Shown here: one piece after another, positions 1 through 8,236 of the stretch | Layout of the letters: each line of letters starts with the position of its first letter | How positions within the stretch are numbered: the stretch's first letter is position 1 | IMG/VR virus record: IMGVR_UViG_3300031999_000180 | Coordinates: 1-24,919 of that record | Length of the DNA stretch: 24,919 nucleotides | Source: a virus | Reading direction: 5' to 3' (one strand) | Made by a program: the position numbers and the translations under genes | The notes under the pieces: generated by a model | Seen by the model: the letters and a program-made list of their open reading frames with translations, nothing else | Databases searched by the model: none | Told to the model about the DNA's origin: nothing

Positions 1-47
1 TCCAGGAAGGCTTCATTGAACTGGATCGCGGACAGGTCTCTCATCAT
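1..47 (-). CDS. Partial CDS, N-terminus only (possible major capsid protein)
   Basis: Only about 15 codons are present before the window edge (reads MMRDLSAIQFNEAFL). An SD sequence AAGGAG sits eight bases before the first of two adjacent ATG codons. The gene follows the protease-like, scaffold-like and three paralogous genes on the same strand. In many tailed phages the major capsid gene comes just after protease and scaffold, so that is the natural guess, but no capsid-specific residue is visible. The start call is good; the function is inference from gene order only. Confidence 0.5.
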   Translation of the reverse strand, partial: MMRDLSAIQFNEAFL

Positions 48-101
48 AACCCACACTCCTTGTAATTTGGTTTAGAAGAACTTTTTATCTTTCAGTTAAG
101 T

Positions 102-127
102 GGGGGCCAACCAAACGATCGACCCCC
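102..127 (-). other. Intergenic hairpin upstream of the edge gene
   Basis: A G5/C5 stem (102-106 with 123-127), extended by one wobble and one further pair on the minus strand, encloses a 12-base loop. It lies between the stop of the 145-858 gene and the SD of the gene at the left edge. No T-run follows on the minus strand, so it is not a convincing terminator. It may be an RNA-processing or stability element, or chance. Confidence 0.3.
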
Positions 128-144
128 GACCCCTCACACATCCG

Positions 145-858
145 CTATACGCTGGTTGACGCTGACGGACTCGTTGACGCTGACGGACTTACTGATGCCG
201 ACTCACTCGAAGACGGACTCTCAGAAGCTGATGGACTTGTTGAAGCCGACGGGCTTATAGAAGCCGATGTACTCGAGGACGGGCTTATAGACGCTGACGT
301 GCTCGATGACGGACTTATCGACGCCGATGCGCTCGAAGATGGGCTCCTTGAACCAGACGGGCTCCTTGAACCAGACGGGCTGATAGAAGCTGATGCGCTT
401 ACATCGTTAGAATCAGAATACGGAGAAAGTGTACGAATAACAATGTACCCATCAGAATTATGAATCTCTTCAGCTCTGGCCACAACCTCATAAGTTCCGA
501 TCGCAGACACCCGTATCGGAATCAAACGCCCTTCCGTTCCAGATGCGCTACTTACAACCATGAAATCACCTTGAACAGGTGTTCCGGTATAAAGTTCAGA
601 AGTAACTTTGCACCGAATACCAACACTTTCCATGGTCGTAATTCTTCCAACAGCTAATTCATTAGACTCATACGTGTTAGAAGATGCTCTGGTCATAACA
701 AGCTTATTAACAGGCTTATTAGTTCCGGTAATAATGTTCACGAGCGATTCGTCAGCAGCGACATATCCCCATATGCCAGGCTCAGACGAAAACGTATCCG
801 CGTTAATCTTGCGTGATACGCGATCGATCTTTGACATAGGGGTTAATATTTCAAGCAT
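145..858 (-). CDS. Paralogous structural-type protein with long Ser-rich repeat tail
   Basis: The protein starts MLEILTPMSKIDRVSRKIN; I chose the ATG at 858 because GAAAGGG lies just before it and because this start aligns with both neighbouring paralogs. Residues 1 to about 155 form a folded domain shared with the next two genes upstream in the operon (blocks ending in the pattern P-G-I-W, then S-S-N-x-Y-E-S, then G-T-Y-E-V-V-A-R-A-E-E). The remaining roughly 80 residues are almost only Ser, Ala, Pro, Thr and Glu in SxSxSPS-type repeats. A small head decoration or fibre-like surface protein would fit the position beside the presumed capsid gene, but I do not recognise the family. The tail could be glycosylated or act as a flexible spacer; that is inference. 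Confidence 0.75.
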   Translation of the reverse strand: MLEILTPMSKIDRVSRKINADTFSSEPGIWGYVAADESLVNIITGTNKPVNKLVMTRASSNTYESNELAVGRITTMESVGIRCKVTSELYTGTPVQGDFMVVSSASGTEGRLIPIRVSAIGTYEVVARAEEIHNSDGYIVIRTLSPYSDSNDVSASASISPSGSRSPSGSRSPSSSASASISPSSSTSASISPSSSTSASISPSASTSPSASESPSSSESASVSPSASTSPSASTSV

Positions 859-913
859 ATTATCCCTTTCAATAATCGTTGGTGACCTTTCGATCACCAA
901 CGACTAATCATTG

Positions 914-1456
914 TTAGGCTGACGCTGACGCTGACGGACTCGTTGAACCCGACGGGCTTGTTGACGGCGACGCTGACGAAGAAGCGCTGCTTGCATTCGT
1001 TACCATCACGGGCGACAATGTTTTGTATACGACGACGCTGGTTGCAAGCGTCCACCCCTCAACTCTTGCGACAACTTCATATGTTCCAGGAGTCGAAAGA
1101 CGAAGAGGAATAAGCTTTCCAAGCGTTGCCGCATTGGTACTCACGACCAATTGATCTCCGAGAACCGGAACTCCATGAGCGGTGGTAAAACCTTGAGAAT
1201 CAGTCTGGCACCGAATGCCAAAACTTTCCATCGTGGCAATGCGCCCAACCTCTACATCATGCGATTCGTAAACGTTGGAAGAAGCGCTGCCGATAACGAG
1301 TTTATTGATCAGGTTGTTGACAGTTGCAGCCACATTCCTGAGTGATCCATCCGTATACAGGAGGGCCCAGATACCCGGGGTGGCCACGAATGTTGTCGGG
1401 TTGATAGCGCGTGAAACACGTTCTACTTTTTCCATGGGTGTAAGAATTTCAAACAT
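914..1456 (-). CDS. Second paralog with short Ser-rich tail
   Basis: The protein starts MFEILTPMEKVERVSRAIN and aligns along most of its length with the products at 145-858 and 1480-1941, including the P-G-I-W, S-S-N-x-Y-E-S and G-T-Y-E-V-V-A-R blocks. AGGAGA lies six bases before the ATG. Its C-terminal Ser/Ala/Pro tail is only about 25 residues, against about 80 in the first paralog and none in the third. Tandem duplication followed by tail expansion is the simplest history. Function is unknown; a virion surface or decoration role is an inference from position. Confidence 0.75.
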   Translation of the reverse strand: MFEILTPMEKVERVSRAINPTTFVATPGIWALLYTDGSLRNVAATVNNLINKLVIGSASSNVYESHDVEVGRIATMESFGIRCQTDSQGFTTAHGVPVLGDQLVVSTNAATLGKLIPLRLSTPGTYEVVARVEGWTLATSVVVYKTLSPVMVTNASSASSSASPSTSPSGSTSPSASASA

Positions 1457-1479
1457 ATCTATTTCTCCTAATTTAATTG

Positions 1480-1941
1480 TTATCGACTAATAGTTATCAT
1501 CGTGGGTGAAATCGTGCGATAGATTATAATACCGCTTGACAAATAAACTTCTTCAGCTCGCGCAACGATTTCATATGTTCCGTTGACCGCACCGGCCGTA
1601 GAAATGAGTTTTCCAAGTTTCAGCGCTTCACTGCACACGACAAGCAAATCACCTTGGGCCGGCGTACCGGTAAATCCCGCGGTATCTACTTTTACACGGA
1701 TTCCATGAGAATCCATGCTGGTAACGCGTCCGACCTCAACATCATGCGATTCATAAATGTTGCTTGACGCACTACTAATAACGAGCTTATTGATTTTTGC
1801 ATTGACACCTGCCAATACATTAATCAGAGACCCGTCGGACTGAACTTGTGCCCAGATACCAGGCGCGGCCACAAAAGTGGCCGGATTGATGGATCTGGTA
1901 ACACGTTCCAGTTTTACCATCGGGGTGAGTAATTCAAGCAT
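1480..1941 (-). CDS. Third paralog, without Ser-rich tail
   Basis: A 153-residue protein starting MLELLTPMVKLERVTRSIN, with AAGGAG six bases upstream of its ATG. It contains the complete shared domain of the three-gene family and stops shortly after the common R-T-I-S-P segment where the Ser-rich tails of the other two begin. It is first of the three in transcription order and may represent the core form. The domain looks mostly beta (alternating hydrophobic residues, many Gly/Thr/Val). I do not recognise a named family; decoration or head-completion roles are possible from context. Confidence 0.75.
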   Translation of the reverse strand: MLELLTPMVKLERVTRSINPATFVAAPGIWAQVQSDGSLINVLAGVNAKINKLVISSASSNIYESHDVEVGRVTSMDSHGIRVKVDTAGFTGTPAQGDLLVVCSEALKLGKLISTAGAVNGTYEIVARAEEVYLSSGIIIYRTISPTMITISR

Positions 1942-1955
1942 TATCGTCTCCTTGG

Positions 1956-2456
1956 TTAAAAATTAATAACTGAATCAAATATACCGCGCTTCATACTTGC
2001 GGTCTTTGAAGTCGAAGGCTCATCGTTAAAAAAGATATTAGTACTCTTTCCACTTCCGGCCAGCTTAATAGCTTCTTTAACAATTTCAAGACGCTCTTTT
2101 GATTGGTTGATCAATTCAGCGACCTTCTCTTGAACTTCATGCTCACCAAGGAAACCCTGTAAAGCCATATCTTCCACTATCAAGCGGACTTCGGCTGCTT
2201 TTTCCAGTTGAGCTTGTTTTTCTAATGAGTTTTCAAAAGCTGATTTGAGATTACGAATACATGCTGAAGCCATCTTCATCATTTCCTGAACGTTCTGATA
2301 GACCTGTGCATTGTATTCGTACGATGAGACCTTCTCCAATCCGTCAGCTATTTTAGTGACTTCTTGGGAATCGATTTTGATTTTATTCCCGGCCGATTTC
2401 TCCATGGGAATACTCTCAAGGATCAACCGGCCGAGATTAGTTTCTTTGAAAAGCAT
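1956..2456 (-). CDS. Helical protein of unknown function
   Basis: A 166-residue, Lys/Glu/Ala-rich protein with predicted long helices. It contains several copies of a hydrophobic-x-Lys-x-Ala motif (MEKSAG, TKIAD, MKMAS, LEKQA, SKTAS) that recurs across this gene cluster. The ATG at 2456 has only a weak GGGAAG-type SD; a second ATG at 2405, which would make MEKSAG the N-terminus, is an alternative. It sits between the acidic Ala/Glu-rich gene and the three paralogs, so a head or scaffold-associated role is plausible. No enzymatic motif is visible. Confidence 0.65.
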   Translation of the reverse strand: MLFKETNLGRLILESIPMEKSAGNKIKIDSQEVTKIADGLEKVSSYEYNAQVYQNVQEMMKMASACIRNLKSAFENSLEKQAQLEKAAEVRLIVEDMALQGFLGEHEVQEKVAELINQSKERLEIVKEAIKLAGSGKSTNIFFNDEPSTSKTASMKRGIFDSVINF

Positions 2457-2480
2457 TTTGCTTCCCAGTTCCGTTAAGGA

Positions 2481-3350
2481 TTACAGGAGACCTTTTGCCT
2501 TCAAAACATTGACCGCATTGACCACATCCTGATCCTGCATCAACGATGCGACCTTCTCGTTTTCTCCACCCTCTTCAGCGGCGTTCTGCTGAATGGAGCT
2601 GACGAAATCAACGAAATTGTGAGCATCTTCACGGCCGGCGGCATCCGCAGCGGCGGCCTGTTTTTCCAGATCGAGATATTCAACAGCGGCAGAGATCACA
2701 TCCTCTTTCGAAAGCGGTTGTAGGTTTGCGATTTTGTCCAAACCACCAGCAACGATGGAAGCGGTCTTGTTGATGCCTTCATCTTTGATCTCATAACCTT
2801 CCAAAAGCTCAGCCGATTTCAGAATTTCAAGGGCTTCTGAATACTGTTCGTCTAGGGCCGATTTTTGCAAAGAATCCTGAAAAGACTGTGCGATCAGGCG
2901 ACCGATTTTTTCAGCCTCAGCGGCTTCTGGAGCCTCACCACCTACCCCGCGTTCGGCAGCAGCAACGGCAGCTGGGGTACGGTTAAGATTCTGAGCATCT
3001 GTAACAGTGGCTTCACCGGTTGCAATTGGCGGATTGGGTGCAATAGGAGCAACAACTGCCGGCATCATACCAGCAGCTTGACGTGCGGGATCTCCACCGG
3101 CAACAATCAACTGCGGATTGATAACACCATCAGTTGCCCCAGCAACTTCAGGGGATGTGGTGGACGGATTCTGACCAGGGAGTTCTTTCTCACCCTCGGC
3201 TACCGGCGCTGCACCTTCACCAAGCTCTTCAGCAAGTTTCTGAAGAAGAGAGGCGTCGGCTTTTCCACCGGCCTTTTTCGAAGCGGTCTTGTCGTGTCCA
3301 GCCTCAACCATTTTCAGATGATCCTCGAAACTACTTGTCTTGCGTTCCAT
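2481..3350 (-). CDS. Acidic Ala/Glu-rich protein, possible scaffold or prohead core
   Basis: A 289-residue protein rich in Ala, Glu, Asp and Gly, with a low-complexity Pro/Ala/Val middle (about residues 50-135) and helical ends. The start is well supported: GGAGG lies six bases before the ATG. It carries about eight hydrophobic/acidic-x-Lys-x-Ala motifs (for example HDKTAS, LQKLAE, INKTAS, LDKIAN, NEKVAS). It lies directly downstream of the protease-like gene and upstream of the presumed capsid region, the usual place for a scaffold. The low-complexity acidic composition also fits a scaffold. No sequence family is recognised, so scaffold is an inference. Confidence 0.65.
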   Translation of the reverse strand: MERKTSSFEDHLKMVEAGHDKTASKKAGGKADASLLQKLAEELGEGAAPVAEGEKELPGQNPSTTSPEVAGATDGVINPQLIVAGGDPARQAAGMMPAVVAPIAPNPPIATGEATVTDAQNLNRTPAAVAAAERGVGGEAPEAAEAEKIGRLIAQSFQDSLQKSALDEQYSEALEILKSAELLEGYEIKDEGINKTASIVAGGLDKIANLQPLSKEDVISAAVEYLDLEKQAAAADAAGREDAHNFVDFVSSIQQNAAEEGGENEKVASLMQDQDVVNAVNVLKAKGLL

Positions 3351-3392
3351 GAAAAACCTCCATATGATTTTGAATGATAATAGTCAATGATT

Positions 3393-3422
3393 AATATAAA
3401 TTACAAATTACCATATACACAA
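3393..3422 (-). promoter_or_regulatory. Sigma70-like promoter for the 3350 gene
   Basis: On the minus strand, TTGTGT (3422-3417) and TATATT (3398-3393) are separated by 18 bases. The SD and ATG of the 2481-3350 gene follow about 40 bases downstream. The 102-base gap after the protease gene is AT-rich and otherwise empty. Confidence 0.45.
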
Positions 3423-3452
3423 TTTTTCTAATATTATTATAAGTTATTAACA

Positions 3453-5363
3453 TTATTTTTTCAACATCTTTGTTATTTGGCCACGCATATTACCGATTAT
3501 TTTTGGCGCATAATGTATACCGCCGGCGGTTAATAACCCTCCACCAATAGCCGTTGCTTTTGGATGTTGGGTTATACCTGATAATGGTAGAGCCGGTCTT
3601 CCCGTTTGATATGTGGATTGTTGATTCCACACATTAGCAGCGTATGCTGCTGGCCATAAAATTGCTCCAGAAGCAATACCGGCACCCAGAACATTCTTAA
3701 CAGCATGGATATCACTGGCTTGTTTAACAAAGTGTCCTGAAAAATGTGTATCTGGTAAAACGCGATTGTACTCAGACGCCGAAATCAGCGGTATATTTGG
3801 ATTTGTTTTTTTGTTAATTTCATCATACAATTTCCAAACTATACTCCCACCTACAAGCGTCCTCAGCCATGGTTTATTAGCGAAAAAATCCGCCAACTCG
3901 CGTGGACCGTAACCCATAGCTTTCATTTTCAATCCGGCGAATAACGCCGCAAGCCCACTGAGGGCGACCAGTTTCGGATCAATTTTCATTTCTTTTTTTT
4001 CCGGTTCTGGCCATGGAATCGTAGCATTTTTTTGAGCAGTTTTTATCATAACAGCACGAATTCTTGGGCCGAGCATACTTGGGAAACAGCTTCTTTCCTG
4101 AAGAAACGGAGTCAGTGCCCTTCCAAGAGTATCGCTAAAATCGGAGTTTGAAAAGTTAATCGGTATGACATCTGAATCATCTTGATAATTAAAAATAGTA
4201 TTATTATTCTCTAGTTGTTCAGCGAGAGGTTTTTGATTGATCTTGACAAGTACAATTCTCTGAAATTCAACCGGTTTAGGATGTATTCCAAGACCAAGCA
4301 TTGTCGAGAATATCGCCTCTAAAGGCAATGATGAAGCCATCGAATCGAGTAAATCATTTGGAAGTTGAGGCTCATCGATAATTGTATTTTTCATTTTTTC
4401 ATCAAGGGCTTTTCTTACCACATCTGATTCGCCGACACTATACATCGATCCATCATTATCCTTTGGTGTAGCGACCACATCAACATCCTGTGGGCCTAGC
4501 GCCCCACCAATCTCTTTATCGATATCGCCTTCTTTTTTAACAGTGGCGAGTTTATCGATCATTGTATCGGTAACACCTTTTGCATCGGCGATATCGGCGG
4601 AATAAAAAATATGACCCTTTGATGCTGCCTTACCTAAGATATACGCGGTGCGATCGGCGCCGATATAAACCCTGGAGATATCGAAAAACCTTGGATAATC
4701 ATTGTATGTAAATACCTGTGTGCCTGGAAGAATTTTCTTTCCGGTTTCTTTTGACCATTGAGCTGCAAGATCTTTATCAATTATTTCTTTTAGATAATTT
4801 TTAAGATGTTTGCAATATTTTTCTCTTGTTGGTGATTTATTATCACAAATACTGCACCTATCATACTTTACCTTGCATCCCATCGATACTGCAACCTGCT
4901 CATTTTTTTCAAGAGCATCAATAATATCTTGAGCATTATCGGTATTAATAGCAACGATGAGTTCGACCCGTCTTATCATCGGGTTCCAATGAGAAAAAAT
5001 CATATCACCAAATGAATTCTTTGGATCTTTATTGACATGATGTTTATAAAGTTTTGCATAATATTCAAAAGTTTTGTACCCATAATCGTTTGGTGTACCC
5101 ATGTCGGTTCTCAATGATTTATGCATTAAACCGACTTCTGGAAACGCATCCGCATTTCTATTGCATCCCCAAATTTCATATGAACCAAGAGCGTTAATTA
5201 CGACATAATATTTATCCGACTGTCTTTTCATGTTCAATATAACCTTCATCAATTCAGGAGAATAAGATCCTGATGCCATCTTATTCATATGATAAAGGTC
5301 GTTTACCGGAATAATATGTTGACCATATTCATCGAAAGAATCATATTCAACATATTTAATCAT
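3453..5363 (-). CDS. Probable prohead (capsid maturation) protease with long C-terminal extension
   Basis: A 636-residue protein. Its N-terminal 190 residues resemble phage head-maturation proteases as I know them: a C-N-R-N-A-D block (67-72), a K-H-H-V-N-K-D block around 107-113 with candidate catalytic His, and a V-A-V-S-M-G-C block with candidate nucleophile Ser160. A Cys/His cluster follows (C163, C170, C173, C184, H186), consistent with a zinc-binding knuckle. The C-terminal 170 residues include hydrophobic, glycine-rich segments (about 465-485, 570-590 and 610-625) that look membrane-associated or glycine-zipper-like, unusual for a protease alone. The position just upstream of the scaffold-like gene supports the call. 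The protease assignment is from motif memory; the extension's role is unknown. Confidence 0.55.
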   Translation of the reverse strand: MIKYVEYDSFDEYGQHIIPVNDLYHMNKMASGSYSPELMKVILNMKRQSDKYYVVINALGSYEIWGCNRNADAFPEVGLMHKSLRTDMGTPNDYGYKTFEYYAKLYKHHVNKDPKNSFGDMIFSHWNPMIRRVELIVAINTDNAQDIIDALEKNEQVAVSMGCKVKYDRCSICDNKSPTREKYCKHLKNYLKEIIDKDLAAQWSKETGKKILPGTQVFTYNDYPRFFDISRVYIGADRTAYILGKAASKGHIFYSADIADAKGVTDTMIDKLATVKKEGDIDKEIGGALGPQDVDVVATPKDNDGSMYSVGESDVVRKALDEKMKNTIIDEPQLPNDLLDSMASSLPLEAIFSTMLGLGIHPKPVEFQRIVLVKINQKPLAEQLENNNTIFNYQDDSDVIPINFSNSDFSDTLGRALTPFLQERSCFPSMLGPRIRAVMIKTAQKNATIPWPEPEKKEMKIDPKLVALSGLAALFAGLKMKAMGYGPRELADFFANKPWLRTLVGGSIVWKLYDEINKKTNPNIPLISASEYNRVLPDTHFSGHFVKQASDIHAVKNVLGAGIASGAILWPAAYAANVWNQQSTYQTGRPALPLSGITQHPKATAIGGGLLTAGGIHYAPKIIGNMRGQITKMLKK

Positions 5364-5374
5364 AATTATTCTTT

Positions 5375-5701
5375 CTACGCCAACGGTTCAATTTTCATAC
5401 GCGGTTGTTCAGGTTTATCTGTCGATCTGGCAATATGATTTAATAATTGTATTTGTTGATCTTCAAGTTTTAATTGCGACATACTATTCTTTAATTGTCC
5501 ACGTTCCGCTTTTAATTGTTTTCCTTGTTGTATTGCCATATATGGGGTAATCAATTCTCCCGCAACACTAAGCGCTAATGGAACGCCAAGTAATGTTCCC
5601 GCAGCCATGATTTTATGTTTTTTTACAAAATTAATAAGAGGTCTGGGGTTTATAGCCCCAGACTTTTCCAATTCTTTTCTGATTTCACAAAGCGGTATCA
5701 T
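5375..5701 (-). CDS. Small tagged membrane-type protein
   Basis: I start this at the ATG at 5701 (MIPLCEIRKELEKSG), which avoids overlap with the upstream gene's stop at 5706 and places the ELEKSG motif at residues 10-15, as in its relatives. An upstream ATG at 5731, preceded by AAAAGG two bases away, would overlap by 26 bases and is the alternative. A hydrophobic, glycine-containing segment (about residues 30-55, around TLLGVPLALSVAGELI) looks like one membrane span, followed by a Gln/Lys-rich helix. Function is unknown; it belongs to a set of small proteins with this N-terminal motif and one glycine-rich hydrophobic segment. Confidence 0.6.
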   Translation of the reverse strand: MIPLCEIRKELEKSGAINPRPLINFVKKHKIMAAGTLLGVPLALSVAGELITPYMAIQQGKQLKAERGQLKNSMSQLKLEDQQIQLLNHIARSTDKPEQPRMKIEPLA

Positions 5702-5705
5702 AAGA

Positions 5706-6350
5706 TTAAAATCTTCTCTCAAAGGATACATCACCTTTTCTAAAACTAAATTTGTTTTTTAATTCTGGAGCGGGTGTAGGAGTTATCGCGGGTTGCCTCA
5801 TAGCTACAGATTCCGGATTCGCAAGGGTTTTGGCCCCGGCACCAATAAGAAGAGGTATCGCCATGGTTGGAACTTTAGATTGCATATCCATAAGATCCAT
5901 AATAAGTTTATGATCGACCCCTCCAAATTCTATCATTTTATTAATTAGGGCCCCGGCAACCATCGGATTAGAAGCAACTTTTGGAGAATATGATTTGATA
6001 ATATTGAAATAATCCTTTATAACCGCGGGGTCTTGTGATTGAAGTTGTGGTGTTTTTTCCATTAATTTCTTATATGAATTGTTTATCTGTATTGTGCTGA
6101 TCAATGGATCTGTAACCAATTCTTTTGCCATATACGCCGCTGACAAACCGGCAACCGCACCACCGCCAAAACCGATCACTTTGTTAGCGGTGCTTTCATA
6201 CCCTTTACCGAAATTTCCAAGAGCTTTTGATATAAAGGTTCTTACCGGTCCAGCCCCATCCTTTTCCATTTCAAAAGAATCATATTCCTCTTGGGTTATT
6301 TTATTTTTTTGAAGAAGAGAATCGGCAACTTCTTTTAATGTTTTTTCCAT
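5706..6350 (-). CDS. Tagged protein with glycine-rich hydrophobic segment
   Basis: A 214-residue protein with AAAAGGAG seven bases before its ATG. The N-terminal 30 residues are helical and end in FEMEKDGAG, matching the acidic-hydrophobic-x-Lys-x-Gly/Ala motif of neighbouring genes. A glycine-rich hydrophobic segment follows (about residues 58-75, VIGFGGGAVAGLSAAYMA) and another near 165-178 (AIPLLIGAGAKTLA). The C-terminus is Pro- and Lys-rich. No enzyme motif is visible. A membrane-active internal virion or ejection protein would fit, but that is inference. Confidence 0.65.
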   Translation of the reverse strand: MEKTLKEVADSLLQKNKITQEEYDSFEMEKDGAGPVRTFISKALGNFGKGYESTANKVIGFGGGAVAGLSAAYMAKELVTDPLISTIQINNSYKKLMEKTPQLQSQDPAVIKDYFNIIKSYSPKVASNPMVAGALINKMIEFGGVDHKLIMDLMDMQSKVPTMAIPLLIGAGAKTLANPESVAMRQPAITPTPAPELKNKFSFRKGDVSFERRF

Positions 6351-6363
6351 TTATAAACTCCTT

Positions 6364-6609
6364 TTAATACATTTCACTTGTTTGATTTGCGGTTGAATCA
6401 ATTCTCTTGCTTCCTTCAAATTGAAATGAATTTGATCCCGGCAATTGAAGAGCTTGCGCCTGTTGTCTTAACGGAGTAAGTTTAGCTTGTGATAGTCTTT
6501 CTTTCGATGTACTATTAAGATCCATTACGTTAAACGCAGTATTAACAATTGACCCAAATGGAATAGCTGTTTTTTCCATTTCTTTTCTAAAATATGGAAG
6601 CCAATTCAT
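6364..6609 (-). CDS. Small tagged protein, 81 residues
   Basis: The product begins MNWLPYFRKEMEKTAIPFG, carrying the shared motif (EMEKTA) at residues 10-15. Its ATG overlaps the stop codon of the upstream gene in a TAATG arrangement, implying coupled translation. The rest is polar and Gln/Ser-rich with no recognisable domain. It closely resembles the N-termini of the 8236-8835 product and the plus-strand products at 15073 and 15735. Function is unknown. Confidence 0.65.
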   Translation of the reverse strand: MNWLPYFRKEMEKTAIPFGSIVNTAFNVMDLNSTSKERLSQAKLTPLRQQAQALQLPGSNSFQFEGSKRIDSTANQTSEMY

Positions 6610-7361
6610 TATCTCATCCCCAATTCATTTACTGTTTTTGCATCACTTTCGGGAACTTCGTTTGGATTAATATTACCGGCTAAAATATTATTTCTTAAAA
6701 ATGTTTGGTAATTTCCAGACGATCTTGGAGCTGTAATATTTTTTGCCGCCACAGAGCCGCCAACCCCGACACCAGCCAATGCAAAACCTTTGGTTGTATA
6801 TCCAAAAATCTTTTCTCCCAATTTTGCATTTTTAGGTGTTGGTTTAAGTCCGGACCACGCTGCCCTTCCAAATGTTTTTAACCCCTTGCCAAGCATACCA
6901 ATTCCACCAGAAACAACTTTTCCTATATTTGCTTGTTTTTTCATTCCCCACGTTGAAGAGTTAGCTATATCGATAGTTTTATTTTTAACATTAGAGGCTG
7001 TAGAATTGACATCTTTAATTATTTTTTCAGCAGCTTTTCTTGATATCTCTCCATGTTTATAACGAATAACAGCATTGTTAAGATCTGGATAAAGATAACC
7101 ATACATTGCACTGGCAAGTGTTGATCCTATCATTAATTTTTTAGGAATAGGCCTTCGATTCATTTTTTTAAGAATATGTGATGTCGCCAACATTGACCCA
7201 AGCATCCCTATACCACCAAGAGACATGGGTAATATTCTACTTTTTACGGAAGTATCATGTAACTCTTCGTTAGATGGAGTTAAGAAATTTGCAACGGAGA
7301 GGTCTTTTTTAGCATTAAGATCTCTCACCTTATCAAGAATTTTTTCTTTAATAGGGTTCAT
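6609..7361 (-). CDS. Glycine-rich membrane-type protein, 250 residues
   Basis: Start and stop both overlap neighbours in TAATG arrangements. Hydrophobic glycine-rich segments appear around residues 45-65, 80-95 and 190-205 (GFALAGVGVGGSVAAK), with a basic glycine-rich stretch between (about 140-180, after MKKQANIG). The protein is Lys-rich and likely membrane-interacting. It resembles no enzyme I know. With its neighbours it could belong to a group of internal virion proteins delivered with the DNA; this is inference from composition and position. Confidence 0.6.
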   Translation of the reverse strand: MNPIKEKILDKVRDLNAKKDLSVANFLTPSNEELHDTSVKSRILPMSLGGIGMLGSMLATSHILKKMNRRPIPKKLMIGSTLASAMYGYLYPDLNNAVIRYKHGEISRKAAEKIIKDVNSTASNVKNKTIDIANSSTWGMKKQANIGKVVSGGIGMLGKGLKTFGRAAWSGLKPTPKNAKLGEKIFGYTTKGFALAGVGVGGSVAAKNITAPRSSGNYQTFLRNNILAGNINPNEVPESDAKTVNELGMR

Positions 7362-8236
7362 TATTTCTTAATCTCATCAGAAATTGTTTTATTGAAAGCA
7401 TTCAATATTTTAGACGCATTATCATGCATCTCTGAAAACGCCGCAATCTTCGATAATGCCAAATAAAATTCAACTGACGGTTGAAGAACTTCAGCTTCCG
7501 GATTTACCTTCATGGAAGACAATTTTGTAAATTCAGAATTTACATTGAACCCGTTATCAGACAATTCTTTTTGAATTTGTTCATAAGCCATGGCTATCTT
7601 TGTAAAATCACCACCCATGTCCTTTATATTTCTTGAAGCTAATTTCGCAAGATCGCCGATGGAATCACCCTTTGCGACAATGATTTTTGCATCATGTTTC
7701 ATTCTTTCAAAAGCTTCTTCAGCCAGTTTCTCTTCAGAACATTTCATCATCGCCAGCTTATCAACAAAGTTTTTCATCACATCCCTGTTTTGAATGAATT
7801 CATGAAGTTCGGCTTGTTTTTCAACTGATTTTGCCGAATTTAACATATCATCACCCTGCTCATCCGACGTTTCATTATAACGTTCCGGAATAGCAGCGTC
7901 TCTGATTAAACTTGAATTTTTACTTCTGAAATCAGTAGGCGGTATTTTTAGATCATTCATGGCTAACTCACTTTCCCTTATTATTGGGATTATTTGATTA
8001 AATTCAGCAAGATCAAAGGTAATATTTGCTTTATTAATAGAAGGGTCATTGAATAATCCAAGATAAACATTTTGATTTGCGTGCTCACAAATCCTTTTTA
8101 ATATCTCTTCATTTCCGATTTCACCACCAAGATAGGCCTCGACGATCGAGTTGTTCATATTTTTTCCGAATAATAGATAATCTTCGGAAACCCTATGAGC
8201 AACATTTTTAATCGACTGAATCAATTCGTCGGGCAT
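7361..8236 (-). CDS. Helical protein rich in the Lys-x-Ala motif, 291 residues
   Basis: The gene is coupled at both ends by TAATG overlaps. The protein is mainly helical and charged, with no membrane segment. It contains at least six copies of a hydrophobic/acidic-x-Lys-x-Ala pattern (VEKQAE, VDKLAM, EEKLAE, LAKLAS, FTKIAM, LSKIAA). Such density resembles the scaffold-like product at 2481-3350. A structural or core role is plausible; I do not recognise a family. Confidence 0.65.
   Translation of the reverse strand: MPDELIQSIKNVAHRVSEDYLLFGKNMNNSIVEAYLGGEIGNEEILKRICEHANQNVYLGLFNDPSINKANITFDLAEFNQIIPIIRESELAMNDLKIPPTDFRSKNSSLIRDAAIPERYNETSDEQGDDMLNSAKSVEKQAELHEFIQNRDVMKNFVDKLAMMKCSEEKLAEEAFERMKHDAKIIVAKGDSIGDLAKLASRNIKDMGGDFTKIAMAYEQIQKELSDNGFNVNSEFTKLSSMKVNPEAEVLQPSVEFYLALSKIAAFSEMHDNASKILNAFNKTISDEIKK

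Noticed and set aside
145-400. CRISPR-like or noncoding tandem repeat
   Set aside because: The repeats keep one reading frame and encode the Ser-rich tail of a protein with a good start; units are short and irregular.
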